A DNA stretch of 64,000 nt, taken from positions 1-64,000 of the forward strand of contig CAJNYU010004516.1 of the NCBI GenBank assembly GCA_905331475.1, in the 5' to 3' direction. How positions within the stretch are numbered: position 1 is the stretch's first letter; every line of letters begins with the position of its first letter. This document shows, one piece after another, positions 25,798 through 37,245 of this stretch. Below the pieces are notes generated by a model. That model was not told the DNA's origin. It was given only the letters and a program-made list of their open reading frames with translations, and did no database searches. Source of the DNA: Rotaria socialis (Eukaryota; Rotifera; Eurotatoria; Philodinida; Philodinidae). The translations under genes were made by a program, and so were the position numbers.

Positions 25798-27983
25798 ATG
25801 AAAGAAAAGAACTTAATCCAATATTTATTTGCATCAAAAAAGAAGAAAAATACTACAGCTGGTAGTGTGGGTGATAAACAAAAATATGATAGACGTTTAT
25901 TGGCATTTCTATCATCAGATCAGGTAACATTTATCAATTAGTTCCATAGATTTTGTTTTTCCAAACATTATTCATCATATATTGCAAATATATTTCTTAA
26001 TAATATGATACAAATTGCTTTGATATAAAAATATAACAAATCCGTCTATATTGCTTTCGTTTCTTACAAGTGAACACTAAATATGTATTGATGATACTCT
26101 TATTGATTTAGAATTTAATCATTTAATCCCAAAATGATCATACCAATAGTATCTTAATCTTCTCGGTATATTCATATGATAGATATAAGTATTGAGTACA
26201 TCTATTTCTATAGTCATTAGGCTAGTAGAATAATAGAAAGAATGTAATATTTTCATCTACAAGAAAACAATCAAATAAATAGATTCTAACAATGATAAAT
26301 ATTTTGCACAACTTCTCATATACTAAGATCAATAAGAAAAGCAGATATATAGAATATGTGTTATTGCGCCCGATGGTTGTTATAAGACTCTTTCAATGGT
26401 TAAACAATCTTTATCAGCTCGATAGTAGACACATGTATGGGTCTCAATCTAGAGACGACTATGCTGAAATCTATTCGTATCACGCCTAACAACATTTTTT
26501 TTCGTTTTTATTTGTTGATCTACTGAGACGGCAAATAGCACTTCGATGGATTTTCCCTATTGAATTATCCTTTCATCGGTATAATCGATAAAATAGCTTA
26601 CTTAAAATCATAGGATATTTACTGATCCCTTTTGGTTACGATCGAGAAAACATTTTTTGTGGTCTCTCACCTCTCTCTTAGGAAATCTTGTCTTCAAATA
26701 GAAAAAAATCTCTAAGGTGAAAATTTCCGAAGTCAATCAATTTTATGTCTCGTACTTTCACAAAAGAATTTCAATCAAACAATTCTATCGGCGAACAGAT
26801 TGTAAAACATTTTTACAATCCTTTCCATTGTATGACAATCTGTCATTACGGAAAATTAATAAGATTCTCTTTTTCTAGCTCGATGCAACATTATATCGTC
26901 GAATTCTATTGCAAATACCAACGAAAATCATTCCACGTATGGCTAATCCAATTCTTCTAGCTGATTTTTTGACTAGTTCATATGAAACACAAAATAATTC
27001 ATCAAAAATTCTTTCATTACATGGTTTATACGTATTAATGACGCAGTATAATCTTGAATATCCATTCTTTTTTGGTAAACTTTATTCATTGTTAACAATC
27101 GATTTATTTAGTGCTAAATATAAAGCAAGATTTTTCTACTTACTGGATATCTTCCTTCAATCATCGTATGTTAAATATTTCATTTACAGGCGACGTTGAC
27201 TTTCAAAATATTCTATTTAGACATTTACCAGCAAATTTAATTGCTAGTTTTGCTAAACGTCTTGCTCGATTAGGTCTATTAGTACCACAACATGATCAAT
27301 GTTTAATTATAACCTTTATCTATAATTTAATTGTAAGACATCCAACAATTCATGTTATGCTTGATAAAAAACAATCTCAATCAACATCAGCCGACAAAGA
27401 TGTTTACTCATCTGATGAGCTCGATCCAAACAAAACAAATGCTATTGAGAGTTCACTATGGGAAATAGAAGTAATCAAATTACATAGAATTTAATCATTG
27501 AAAACTTATTTCTATTGTTTAGTCTCTCACGTATCACCATCATCCGGATGTATCAAAATGTGCTCTTGCACTCATGTCTCTTCGAACAACAAATCAGGAA
27601 CGTGAAATTCATCCATTACTTGAAGTCGATTATGATGAGGTTCGTATACATATCACACAAAATATTTCAGTTATAGACTTATCAGTAGAAATAAAATTCT
27701 CTATAGTCTTTATTATTTAAAACTGGGAGACAAATCTTTGAGTACTTAGCGTTCATTATTATCTCATAATAAAATAAGTCACGAAGAGAAATCTTTGTTG
27801 TCTTCTTGTGACTAAATATATGTATTATGGAATAATTCTTAGAATAATATGTCAAATATATTTTTTCTTTAGATGTTTGAACATGATATGAATCGGCGGA
27901 TCCGCTTTAGCAGAAATAAAGATAAAGCGAAAGCAACTGAATGTCCAATCAATTTCAATATGGCTGTTACTTTGTTTGGTTAA
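25798..27983 (+). CDS. NOC4L: NOC4L-like nucleolar protein, C-terminal half only (5 exons)
   Basis: Exons 25798-25923, 26879-27165, 27221-27470, 27523-27639 and 27873-27983 join to 296 aa. The CBF/Mak21-type domain is clear: NLEYPFFFGKLYSLL, KYKARFFYLLDIFL, then SHLPANLIASFAKRLARLGL, ESSLWEIE and HHHPDVSK, collinear with the C-terminal half of animal NOC4L (about 516 aa). NOC4 with NOP14 functions in 40S subunit maturation in the nucleolus. The N-terminal half is not in the preceding 343 bp or elsewhere in the window. The opening peptide (MKEKNLIQYLFASKKKK) looks like a new lysine-rich start or an internal exon. Either the copy is 5'-truncated or the remaining exons are misassembled. Intron 1 is 955 bp and empty of features. 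Confidence 0.88.
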
Positions 27984-28023
27984 TAATCATGTTATGGTTA
28001 TTTGTTTTCTTTTATTTAAAAGG

Positions 28024-28029
28024 AATAAA
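28024..28029 (+). terminator. Poly(A) signal AATAAA of the NOC4L-like gene
   Basis: An AATAAA hexamer 41 bases after the stop, followed by an A-rich stretch. The convergent gene's stop is at 28181, so the two 3' UTRs nearly meet. Confidence 0.6.
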
Positions 28030-28180
28030 GAAAAAAAAAAACAACATTCTCTAAAGCACCTTTCATTGCACAGGAAAAATTAGCAAGAAGTATATATATA
28101 TATATTGAAATAAAACATTAGCTGAGATCCGACAGTTAGTTGAGTTAAGGAAAACACAGTTCGTTGTCAAAATTTTCAAT

Positions 28181-29464
28181 TTATGGTTTAGGTCGCTGAT
28201 GAACTTGAACAAATTTTGATTTTTTAACAATTGATTTCTCAATTCCAAATAATTTATAATATTCTAATAAAAGTTCTTTCCAATAAAGTTCAACATTGTC
28301 CATAGTTAAATGATTCCAAATAAAATCTCGTCCTTGACGAGCAATTTTTCCAGCTAAACGATCATTAGTTTGAGCAAATAATAAAATATTTTCTACATCA
28401 TTTAAATCAGTTTCTAATGGAATGTAATGATACCAAGGCTCAAGGCGATCATAGAAATATTCGATCCAATCTGAACCAACATGTAAAACAAGTGAGCCAC
28501 ATAAAAATAAATGACGCAAACGGAATGATGCTGCAACACCACGAAAATTAAAGAGATATTTAAATTGACAAAATGCCTCATGTTTTAATTCACCAGCTGG
28601 TGGATAACCTAATGTATCTGCATCAGATTTCCATGCTTGATTTTTCGTATATTGTGCATCAAGTAGTTCAGGATGACTACGAGACAGTAACACGAGTGGA
28701 TCACGTTCCGAAGATGTTCGCGAACCACGAAAAAAACCACGAGATTCTTTTTTTGTCCAAGAATAACTTTGTCGAGCTTTATTTAATGTTTGTCGCATTA
28801 TATCCCAACGACCAATACCCGTTGGATAAACACTACCTAGTGCTGGTCCACCATCCCAAAATGACCATGCTGGATAGAGAATATCTGTATCATGCGAAAA
28901 TAACGATTTACTAAATGATAAAATTGGAATGTTCAGTTGATTTTGTGGCCAATCATATGTATTTATTAAAAATTCCATGTCGGGTAAAGAATCGATAATA
29001 TTCAAAAGAAAATGTTCTATGCCGTAATTACGAGCTGGAAATATTAATTCATCTTCTGCTTGACGATATAAACGATGATCAATTATTTGATAGAGCGTAA
29101 GACGACGTGTTTTAGCAATAGATACAATAGTATCGAATTGCTTTTGAATTTCACTCATCGGTTGATTTTTCCAATAGGAAAAATCACGATCGATTTGTTC
29201 ACGAAATATTGATCGATTATTATCATCTGTTTGATTTCTATGATTTCTTTCAGCTATTTCAATTAATTTAACATATTTGTCCCATTTAGATGTTGACTTC
29301 GATATGTCATGTTCTTCACGAAAATATTTTGTTTTCTCATGATGTATATCACCTGATTCATTTTCAATTGAAGAGTCTATTTTAGGTAGCAATGATAATA
29401 ATAGTAGACTGATGATAAGCACGCCGACATGTACATTGAAGAGAGCCATTATATTATGAATCAT
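28181..29464 (-). CDS. POGLUT1: Protein O-glucosyltransferase 1 (Rumi/POGLUT1), intronless
   Basis: A single open frame of 427 aa. An N-terminal hydrophobic segment (VGVLIISLLLLSLLP) follows two possible Met starts (29464 and, 15 bases on, 29449) and acts as signal peptide or anchor. The CAP10/GT90 domain is unmistakable: RGFFRGSRTSSERDPL, YTKNQAWKSDADTLG, FKYLFNFRGVAASFRLRHLF, LCGSLVLHVG and EPWYHYIPLETDL. The family transfers glucose (and xylose) from UDP-sugar to serine in CxSxPC motifs of EGF repeats, including Notch, in the ER lumen. The C-terminus ends RPKP with no KDEL-like signal, unlike vertebrate POGLUT1. It has no introns while its neighbours have many, which suggests a retrocopy or intron loss. 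The full-length domain argues that it is functional. Confidence 0.93.
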   Translation of the reverse strand: MIHNIMALFNVHVGVLIISLLLLSLLPKIDSSIENESGDIHHEKTKYFREEHDISKSTSKWDKYVKLIEIAERNHRNQTDDNNRSIFREQIDRDFSYWKNQPMSEIQKQFDTIVSIAKTRRLTLYQIIDHRLYRQAEDELIFPARNYGIEHFLLNIIDSLPDMEFLINTYDWPQNQLNIPILSFSKSLFSHDTDILYPAWSFWDGGPALGSVYPTGIGRWDIMRQTLNKARQSYSWTKKESRGFFRGSRTSSERDPLVLLSRSHPELLDAQYTKNQAWKSDADTLGYPPAGELKHEAFCQFKYLFNFRGVAASFRLRHLFLCGSLVLHVGSDWIEYFYDRLEPWYHYIPLETDLNDVENILLFAQTNDRLAGKIARQGRDFIWNHLTMDNVELYWKELLLEYYKLFGIEKSIVKKSKFVQVHQRPKP

Positions 29465-29964
29465 AAGCTACTCTAATCATTTGCGTTTGTTAATACAACC
29501 ATCATTCGTAGTGACATCTATTGAAATTCAAATGTTGTTTTTCTGTTGATATTAATGTTAGATATTATAGGAATCCTTTTCGAATATAAAATATTTTGAG
29601 TTTAGTTTCTAATAATATGTTTGAGTTTAATAGTATGAATAATTTTTATTTGAAGATAATTTGTTATTATCGTGCTTTTTTTTCATTCTCGGTGCATGTT
29701 GTTTTTGTGAGTCAATATATTTATTTATTTATTTATTTATTTATTTATGAAATTCTGAGATAAAAGAAACCGAACTCACTATAAGACTCATCCTTTGTAC
29801 TCGCCGCCATATCTTTTGCATATTTACATGAATAAATCCAATAAATTTTTAGTTATTTTTCTCTTGAAATTTTGTGCTATTAATCGCTAAATTGATAGCA
29901 TAAAAAATTAATTATATTTATTTTAGTGTCTTTGTTTTTATCATTCAATAAAAATCAATTATCA
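29465..29964. promoter_or_regulatory. Divergent region between POGLUT1 and the bZIP gene
   Basis: About 500 bp separate the starts of two diverging genes. It contains a (TTTA)n microsatellite at about 29717-29750 and an acceptor-like TTATTTTAG ending at 29926, 38 bases before the bzip ATG. No TATA box was recognised. Confidence 0.45.
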
Positions 29965-32329
29965 ATGCAAGCCGACGACGGAGAATTTGACTTGACTTCA
30001 AGTTTTTTAGAAACTCCATCGTTAATGACTCCTAATATTGTTTTGAATGCACAACCGATAAAATCAGTATTCGTCACAGCACCAGCTCACGCTGCTAATG
30101 GTAATGATATCAGTTCAACGTCTAATCCATCGTCAATATTATCAACAGCTAGTGAAACATCTTCGTGTTTGTCATCAGCTGATGCAAAAGTATCAAAAAT
30201 TCAAGATGAACTTAAACAAAGTTTTAATGAAACGCGACAACCCACGCCATCACCATTTCAAAGAATCAGCTCAACTCCTGTTTCTAATTTTGATAAACCT
30301 AATGTTCCTAACGGTAATGATGATGTAGCTTCAGTGAAAGTACCATCGACAGCAGATGTAAGTATAATTTTGTCTTATGAGCAATTATTTACGTTGGCGT
30401 TATTACGATTATTCATATTTTTACTTTATTTATATTTAAATGCATAGGTAGTCACGGACTTAGAAGCACTCGCAAATTCAAATCCTTTACAATTTCAATC
30501 GAAAGCATTAATGAATGATAATCAGGAATATGAAACAACGCCATCAACTAGTGATAATATTCGATATGATGCCTCGCCAACAGTAAATTTAGTTCCTAAT
30601 GTATCACCAAAAAAAAAGTTTCTGATCCGAAGTCAATCCCACACTGAACCAGCTTCACCAATGCAAAATAATCATCATCTATCCCAATCTCAAAAATCCA
30701 ATCACGATAATAGTATGTTAAATACACAAAATGATCTTGATGACGAGAATTCAATGGATGATTCAATTGGTAATAACTTCACTAGAGTATCTGATTTACC
30801 AATAGTAGTACATTCTATGGATATAAATAACGATAATAATAATCAACAATTTAAATCTGTTATCGACAATGGACATGAACAGCATCATAATATGCAATTA
30901 AAAATTGAACGAAATATAATATATCATGAAGCGGCAAAGCAGCAAAACTTGGTATCAAATCATATTAATAACAATAACAATAACAATAACAATAATAATA
31001 ATAATAATAATACGAAACGATCATTTCAACAGACTAACACTGGTAAGTTTTTATTTTATTTAGAAGAATCATAGAAAGCGTTTAGATAAATAATCGCAAG
31101 ATTTCCTGAAATATGAAATGATATTTTAATTATTGAATTAGATATCAGTCTGTTTGTATAGAAAATCAAATAATCGAATTCGATTATTTGGAGAAAAACA
31201 TTCTATCATAATGCTATCGTAGTTACCAATTATTTTACATGCATGTACGAAAATTCTGTATTTTTCTTCTCAATATCTAATCGTCTTAGTATTACTACGG
31301 TTGTATACTGATTTCATGCTTTTTAAATATTAAACGTAAATTGAATCAATCTTTCGTTAACATGATTTGTTCACTCGAAGACACTCCATAAGTTTCATCA
31401 TTTTTTTTTCTAATAAGAAAAACAAATTCACACTTTAGAGATTAATCATCAATAATTGAGTACATGACATACTATTTTGCTTTAGGGAAGTATCATATAT
31501 TTATGTGGAAAAATCCTCATAGATAATATAAACAATATGTGCTATTGTGTCTTTGCTTGCGGATAGGCTATAATATAAAGAAAAAGGTTGTGTTTTGAAC
31601 TAATTTTCTTTCAAAAAATGTCGATCAAATCATTTCACTGGATCGTAAGTTCAGAATTGATCTGTCAAAAAAGACAAATTCCGAGAGATAAAATTTCAGT
31701 GTTAAATTATTCCTATGATTCAACTTGAGTATTCTCCACAAATAGGTAATACTATGCCAACACTATCGAAAACAAACACTATTATCATGACGCAGCCAAC
31801 ACTAAATGAAGTGACATCCACTGATCAATTATCAAATGGGAAACGACAACGAACAGCTACAATACCTATAAATGCAACAGTTATGAATTTTCGTCCATCT
31901 TTTACGCCAGTATCTACACCAGGAGTAATTTCAACCAATACGCTCACATCAAACACAACAACAAATGGTGGATCTGAAGATCAGCGTAAAAAACAGATTC
32001 GTGATAGTAATCGCGAAGCGGCACGACGTTGTCGAGAACGTCGTCGGCAATATATTGAGCAACTTGAAGGAAATTTAGAACAATATAAAACACAAATGAA
32101 ACAAATAAGCGATAAATTAGCTCGTCTCGAACGTGAAAATACTCAATTGCGAGCTATTATTTCTGAAACGAAAGTTATTCATCAAGGATCACGCGTATCA
32201 GCAAATGAAGGGCATATTGATTATGCTAATATTATGTTAACCACTGGAATGGATATTAATTCAGAATCAAATCATCAAATGGATGGAAGAACAATACAAA
32301 GAAGTTACATTGATAGAAACAATCTTTAG
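29965..32329 (+). CDS. bZIP transcription factor (3 exons)
   Basis: Exons 29965-30357, 30448-31042 and 31746-32329 join to 523 aa. I chose the ATG at 29965 because the frame upstream lacks an ATG and runs into an acceptor-like AG. The C-terminal third has a bZIP domain: a basic region DSNREAARRCRERRRQYIEQ with the N-x2-AA-x2-CR signature, then a leucine zipper (EQLEGNLEQ, KLARLERENTQLR). The N-terminal two thirds is Ser/Asn/Pro-rich and disordered, with a polyasparagine run from AAC/AAT codons near 30968-31010. The basic region is nearest to ATF/CREB-type factors (ATF2/ATF7 share NRxAAxRCR), but no N-terminal zinc finger is present, so I do not name it further. It would bind DNA as a dimer in the nucleus. 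Confidence 0.88.
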
Positions 32330-34007
32330 TCTTCCATTAAAACAAAATTTTCTTTTTGAACAGTATGTTTAACTATGAGATGATATTTGTCTTGAAAGGA
32401 AAAAAATAATAAAGGATTCACAAAGTGTTTAGCCGGTTGTATTTTTGTTCCGTTTCTATTTTTATCTTATGTGTACATTCTTTTTCCGCAAAAATATTTT
32501 CTTTCTTGCAGTGACTACTATTTTTTTTGTTCGTTTTTAATTTTCTGTAGTGCTATAATGTAATTGTAAATAAAACTATTAAAATAATTCTTTTTACTAG
32601 CCTGTCCCTCTATTTTATGTGTAGAGCAAAATCAAATACTTTTTCCTTCATCGTTTTTTTTTATCCTGATAGATCTAAATATATATCACTTGAGCATAGG
32701 CGTGTAAATGCGATGATAATTTTTATTTATTTTGTATGCTCTCGTATTTAGTGACTGTGTTCATCTTCATATTTGATGCACTCACTTTGCCATTTGTGCC
32801 CATCACATAATGTGTTTGTTTTTCTTTTTTTTTCAGTTTTATGCTGTTGGTTGGAATACATTGTTCTCTGTATGAATAATAAATTGGAATAAAAAAATAT
32901 ATAATTTTATTTTTTAGATAAATATAATACCTCGTATTCTTATCACTGAATGAATTCTAAGATTAGAACGGATGCTTATATTGTTGGATAGTCATCTATT
33001 GGAAATGATCCATCAATATTATGGTTGAATACTTTAATTCATCATTATTCAGGTGAAAATTTTTCCACTGATGATAACATGATAAGGATGCAAAGCAATT
33101 TTATGGTCTGTCTACTTGTGTTGCAAGATAATTTCATTATGAAATAAAAAATAGTCCTTTCTTACATGTGTCATATTAGTGTAGTCATTCGATGTGAAAA
33201 AACGAGTTCGACACACTGGCTGTTCGTCAGACAAATTATTCTTCATCAACAAAATTTCAATGTCTCGAGAATAATGCTTAATTACAACAGGTAACTATCT
33301 CGAATGATGTAGTTAGTAGCCTTACTAATTCAACAGACATGTCATACGAGAGTTTGGTTGAACTAAAAAATGACAAGAATTTTACAAAAAAAAAGATTAG
33401 TATTTTAAACATAGGAAAGATCAATAAATGCAGTATTTACCGTGTGAGTAAATGGTAGACTTTTACATCATTTATTCAAAGCTTGAACCCAAGTGTCAAC
33501 ATAGAGGAGGAGTTACTGTGATGTTTTGAAATATACTAAAACCGCCAAACTTCTTATTTGTCGATAGCATATTATATATATTTTTTTTGTGTAACTGGAA
33601 AAAAGAGGAACGTAGTTGTCATCGTATGCTATTAGTTTATATCAATAAAAATATTTGGGAATTTTTCAATTTAGATTCTTCGTCTATTAATACACGAATC
33701 ATTATGATATATTTACTTGACCTGATCGGTAATGCATCAACAGGTAGTTTTCAACAATCAAATATTGCTCATGCTATTGCTTCTGATTAATTAAACGATC
33801 ATTAATTATTGATTCTAAAAGCTCTGCTTCTTCTTCTTCTTCTTCCACTTGTATTGGATGACATCAAATATACTTCTGCTCAAAATAATTTTTTTTCTAG
33901 ATGCGAATCTTTTGGATGTTGATTAATAAAATTAACGCTTTTGCATAAAATTAATATTCCTACATTGAAATGTTCAGTCAACTAAGAAATCATTTTATTC
34001 TTTTTAG
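32330..34007. other. 3' UTR of the bZIP gene and intergenic sequence
   Basis: AATAAA occurs at 32569-32574 and again near 32878-32892. A 67-codon frame at 33587-33790 (ending NIAHAIASD) starts with a non-ATG codon and has no recognised family. A CTT microsatellite lies near 33825-33846. Nothing else is supported. Confidence 0.45.
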
Positions 34008-35204
34008 ATGGTCTCAATGAGACATCTTTTGTTCTTATTCTATTTATCGTTTACATCAGCCAAAATGACTTATTGTGAGAAGATCTGTTTATAAACTATT
34101 TTATTAAGGTTTCTGTTTTCAAAATATTTTAGTTAATCTTGAAAATATTTATGGACCATATTGCAATCCAAGGAATTCATTCAAACCAGATGCAGGACTT
34201 GTCCGATATGCTGGGTTTGTTTTCAAAAAAAAAAAAGACAACATCATTCGTATTTGAATTAACGATTTCATTTTATATCTATTTAGAACTCCATGGACTG
34301 GCTCATGTGAATTAAATTTAGAGAGCTATGGTATTCCAGTCCTAAGGAATTCATCTCTAATACATAATATATCATCTTCAACAAAGTTTTATATTCGTTT
34401 ACTTAAACCGCCTTTATGTGCATCAGAATACGTTGATATTCATTCTGAATCCGGTGAAAAAGTAATAGAAATAAAAGCAATGGTTTCAATTGTAATTATT
34501 ACTGATTTTGACGTAATTTCAGATTACCATTGATTGTCATTCAAAAGAGGGCAGTGAATATTATTTAGATACAGAAAGATTAAAAATCGTTTATGATCGA
34601 AGAAAAAAGTTTCCAATATCCCCATTTTCAATGCTTGTTACACCATTGAAATACAAAACACGTAAGTTAAAAAAGCGAGAAAATAATTTTCATCTGTAAA
34701 ATATTAAGAACCTTTTTTCTAGGCATGTATTCATTATGTGGTTTTGATTGTTTTACGGATACTTATTGTATTGATCGAAGTCTTATCTGTGATAGATTTC
34801 AAAATTGCCCGAATAATAATATTGACGAGGCACAATGTGAATACAGTAAGTTTTGTATTATTCTATTCTATTCTATCTTATTTATTTTACTTACTTAATA
34901 GATCATATTCCACCGTCGATTTCATCCACAGGAAAAATAATACTCTTAGTTGTGCTATCATTAATTGTTGTATTTGATATTTCGTCCATATTAGTTTGCT
35001 ATTTTTGTTGTGGAATCAACAGTCCATCTACGCACGGTGTGAAAAATGAAAAACATAGTAGGCGATTTCATCTAGTTTAATCGAAGAATCACGTTTCTAT
35101 TTATTGATTTAGATTTTTCTCCTGAAGTTTTAGAAGAAGGTGCTGCTGTGTCACTGCTTGCACAATCAATTATGCTTGCCGACAATAATCAATCTGATGA
35201 TTAA
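34008..35204 (+). CDS. Single-pass membrane protein with CUB-like and LDL-receptor class A domains (7 exons)
   Basis: Exons 34008-34074, 34133-34214, 34287-34461, 34523-34661, 34723-34845, 34902-35057 and 35113-35204 join to 277 aa. Residues 1-18 form a signal peptide (MRHLLFLFYLSFTSA). A CUB-like region follows, with four spaced cysteines (GPYCNP, TGSCEL, PPLCASEYVDIH, TIDCHSK). One LDLa module comes next (CGFDCF, YCIDRSLICDRFQNC, NIDEAQC), with the acidic Ca-binding cluster partly conserved. The transmembrane helix is KIILLVVLSLIVVF, with CYFCCG beyond it and a short acidic cytoplasmic tail. CUB plus LDLa plus one helix recalls Neto/LEV-10-type receptor auxiliary subunits, but with only one CUB. 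The product is a cell-surface protein; its ligand is unknown. The ATG follows directly on a TTTTTAG acceptor. Confidence 0.8.
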
Positions 35205-36231
35205 TGCTTAATATTTAGTTTTTTAGTATTATTCCCATATATTTATTTTTCTAGTCGCTATTTTTTATTAATCCTATATCTTTTGTGCTCAGATGTAATA
35301 GAATTTTAATATATCATTTATAAAGAAACAATAGTTTTTATTCATCTTATTATTTACTTTTATTTTCGTCTATGAATTGAATACATCGAAAAGATATCGT
35401 CTATATAAAAACAAGTCTATCCGTCTTATTCGCTCATATTGATTTAAAGAGAGAAAAAAATGTTATCATTGAAATAATAAGATGAATAAAAAGTAAAAAA
35501 TACCCGAGAGTTTTTTATTAGATTTTCTAATTTAAATATATTCCTTTATTTGAAGAATTTGTTTTTAATAAATTATCTAGTAAATAATGGTTCTACATTA
35601 CAATCAAATCTCATTGTTGGTTATGCATTGGAATCGATGAGAAAATTTTCAAAATTTCGTCCTATAGGATGTGGGTATGAGTGTTTATGCCAGGGTATGG
35701 TTTTTGGTGTGATCTTCACTTGGTTCACATTAAAATCTTGTCGACACCCACAACTTCTGTCATTCTCTTTCCTATATGTATATGCTGTTCTCTTCTTGTC
35801 GTACTTGGATTATTTGTTCGTTCTCATCGTTGAACTTTTCCTTGTCTCTGTTTTACACATATGGGATGTATCATTCCATGGATTTTCCCCTTTTGTTATG
35901 CATCCAGAAATGAACAAAGAAATATGTTCTTTGGCACTTTTTAGTCATATGCATTTTTTATTCATTCTTGTGTTGATTTACTGAAGTTAATACAAGAGCT
36001 TTGGTTGATTCTCCAATAAAACTTGAAGCATCGAAAGTCGACGGATGAGCGGAATGAAACACCAGAAGTCTCGTCTAGATTGAAGGCTCTCCGTCGCCTA
36101 TGTATGAATCTGACTATATAAATATGCAAAAAGATTTTTGTTTTTCGCCTCTCATTTTATACTTAGACGACATCAGCACTATAGTATCGAAAATTGTTCT
36201 TTTCTAATTATTTTGATTTAAACACAAGGGG
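35205..36231. other. Gene-poor stretch
   Basis: A hydrophobic 144-codon frame at 35550-35984 lacks an ATG at its start and any recognisable domain, so I do not call it. The remainder is AT-rich with nothing to report. Confidence 0.4.
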
Positions 36232-36422
36232 GAAATGGCAGACTTCTGAGCTTGAAGTAACTTTGAGCTACTTTCAGCGGTACACTTCGAAGAATTTTTT
36301 GACTTCAAATTACTCGAAGTTACTTGAAGTAATATCAAAGTTGCGAAGCGACTTGAGTGGTATTTTTAGCTACTGCGAGCATGTACTTTGGACGCACTTT
36401 TCTACTTCAAGTCCGCCATTTC
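36232..36422. mobile_element. Short MITE-like repeat (about 190 bp)
   Basis: The ends GAAATGGCAGACTT and, reversed, GAAATGGCGGACTT are inverted repeats with one mismatch. The interior repeats ACTTGAAGTAACTT-like words in both orientations. There is no coding potential and no clear target duplication. Confidence 0.45.
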
Positions 36423-36818
36423 TTCTTGCTTAAATGTCATCAGATGTAGTGATTGATACTGACTCTGAATATGACATTACGATTCGACGACAATAAAATT
36501 TTGATCGAGATAAATCTATTGTTATTGTTATGAACAATTTTGACGGAGAATCATTTTTGGTTTTCGGCACCAGTTAGTTTGCGACAACGTCATTAAGGAA
36601 TTTAAAATGTAAGAGACCTGTATAAAATTATATTTCCGATCAATGCGATATAAACAAAAGCCGATTGCAAGTCTGATATTTGCTTTTTTTTAAATATTTT
36701 ACTCTAAATTTATCCAAAATACGGGTTTGAATGTTTTGTTTTGCATGACATTAATGAGAAATTTAACGCTCTACATATCTTTTACAGTTTAGATTTCTTG
36801 ATGAGGTTTCTAGATTAG

Positions 36819-37245
36819 TTGACAACGAGAATCACAGATGATCTTCTCTCAGAAGTGTGCACTAAAATAGGTCTTTCTCGATCAAAATTTCATGGTCATC
36901 GAATTGTAGCATCATATTCAGAATTAACGTCACACGCTACATTCGATAATGTATAATTTCTTGAAATTCAAAATAAAATTTTCCTATGATTTTAGTCACC
37001 ATCGGAAAAAATTCATGCTCCTTTATTTCGGCCAATGACTGTTTCTTATAGTCAAATCACTGGCGTTGCCTTTCTCAGAAAAGTGGAGATTGATTATTAA
37101 TTATCTCAAGTGTATAGCTAGACAATTGTTCAAAATGATGTTCCATTTTTTATTGTGTACTATCGATTAGGCAGCCTGGGAGTATCTATCTTCTTGGCAC
37201 AAGGAAAAAACAGATAAAAAATATGAATCTATGGATATTATATTC
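36819..37245 (+). pseudogene. Unrecognised exon series, possible gene or gene remnant
   Basis: Three phase-0 exon-like blocks bounded by AG and GT can be joined: 36819-36950 (LTTRITDDLLSEVCTKIGLS), 36996-37082 (SEKIHAPLFRPMTVSYSQIT) and 37171-37245 (AAWEYLSSWHKEKTDKKYES). Further on, 37720-37870 encodes a hydrophobic LLIGVLIGILSNTIGGLSGW segment, and about 37890-38060 another frame. I could not join these to the first blocks, and no start codon is clear. I do not recognise the family. It may be a decaying membrane-protein gene. Confidence 0.3.

Noticed and set aside
35550-35984. 144-codon hydrophobic frame
   Set aside because: It begins without an ATG in AT-rich DNA, has no recognisable domain and no splice context.
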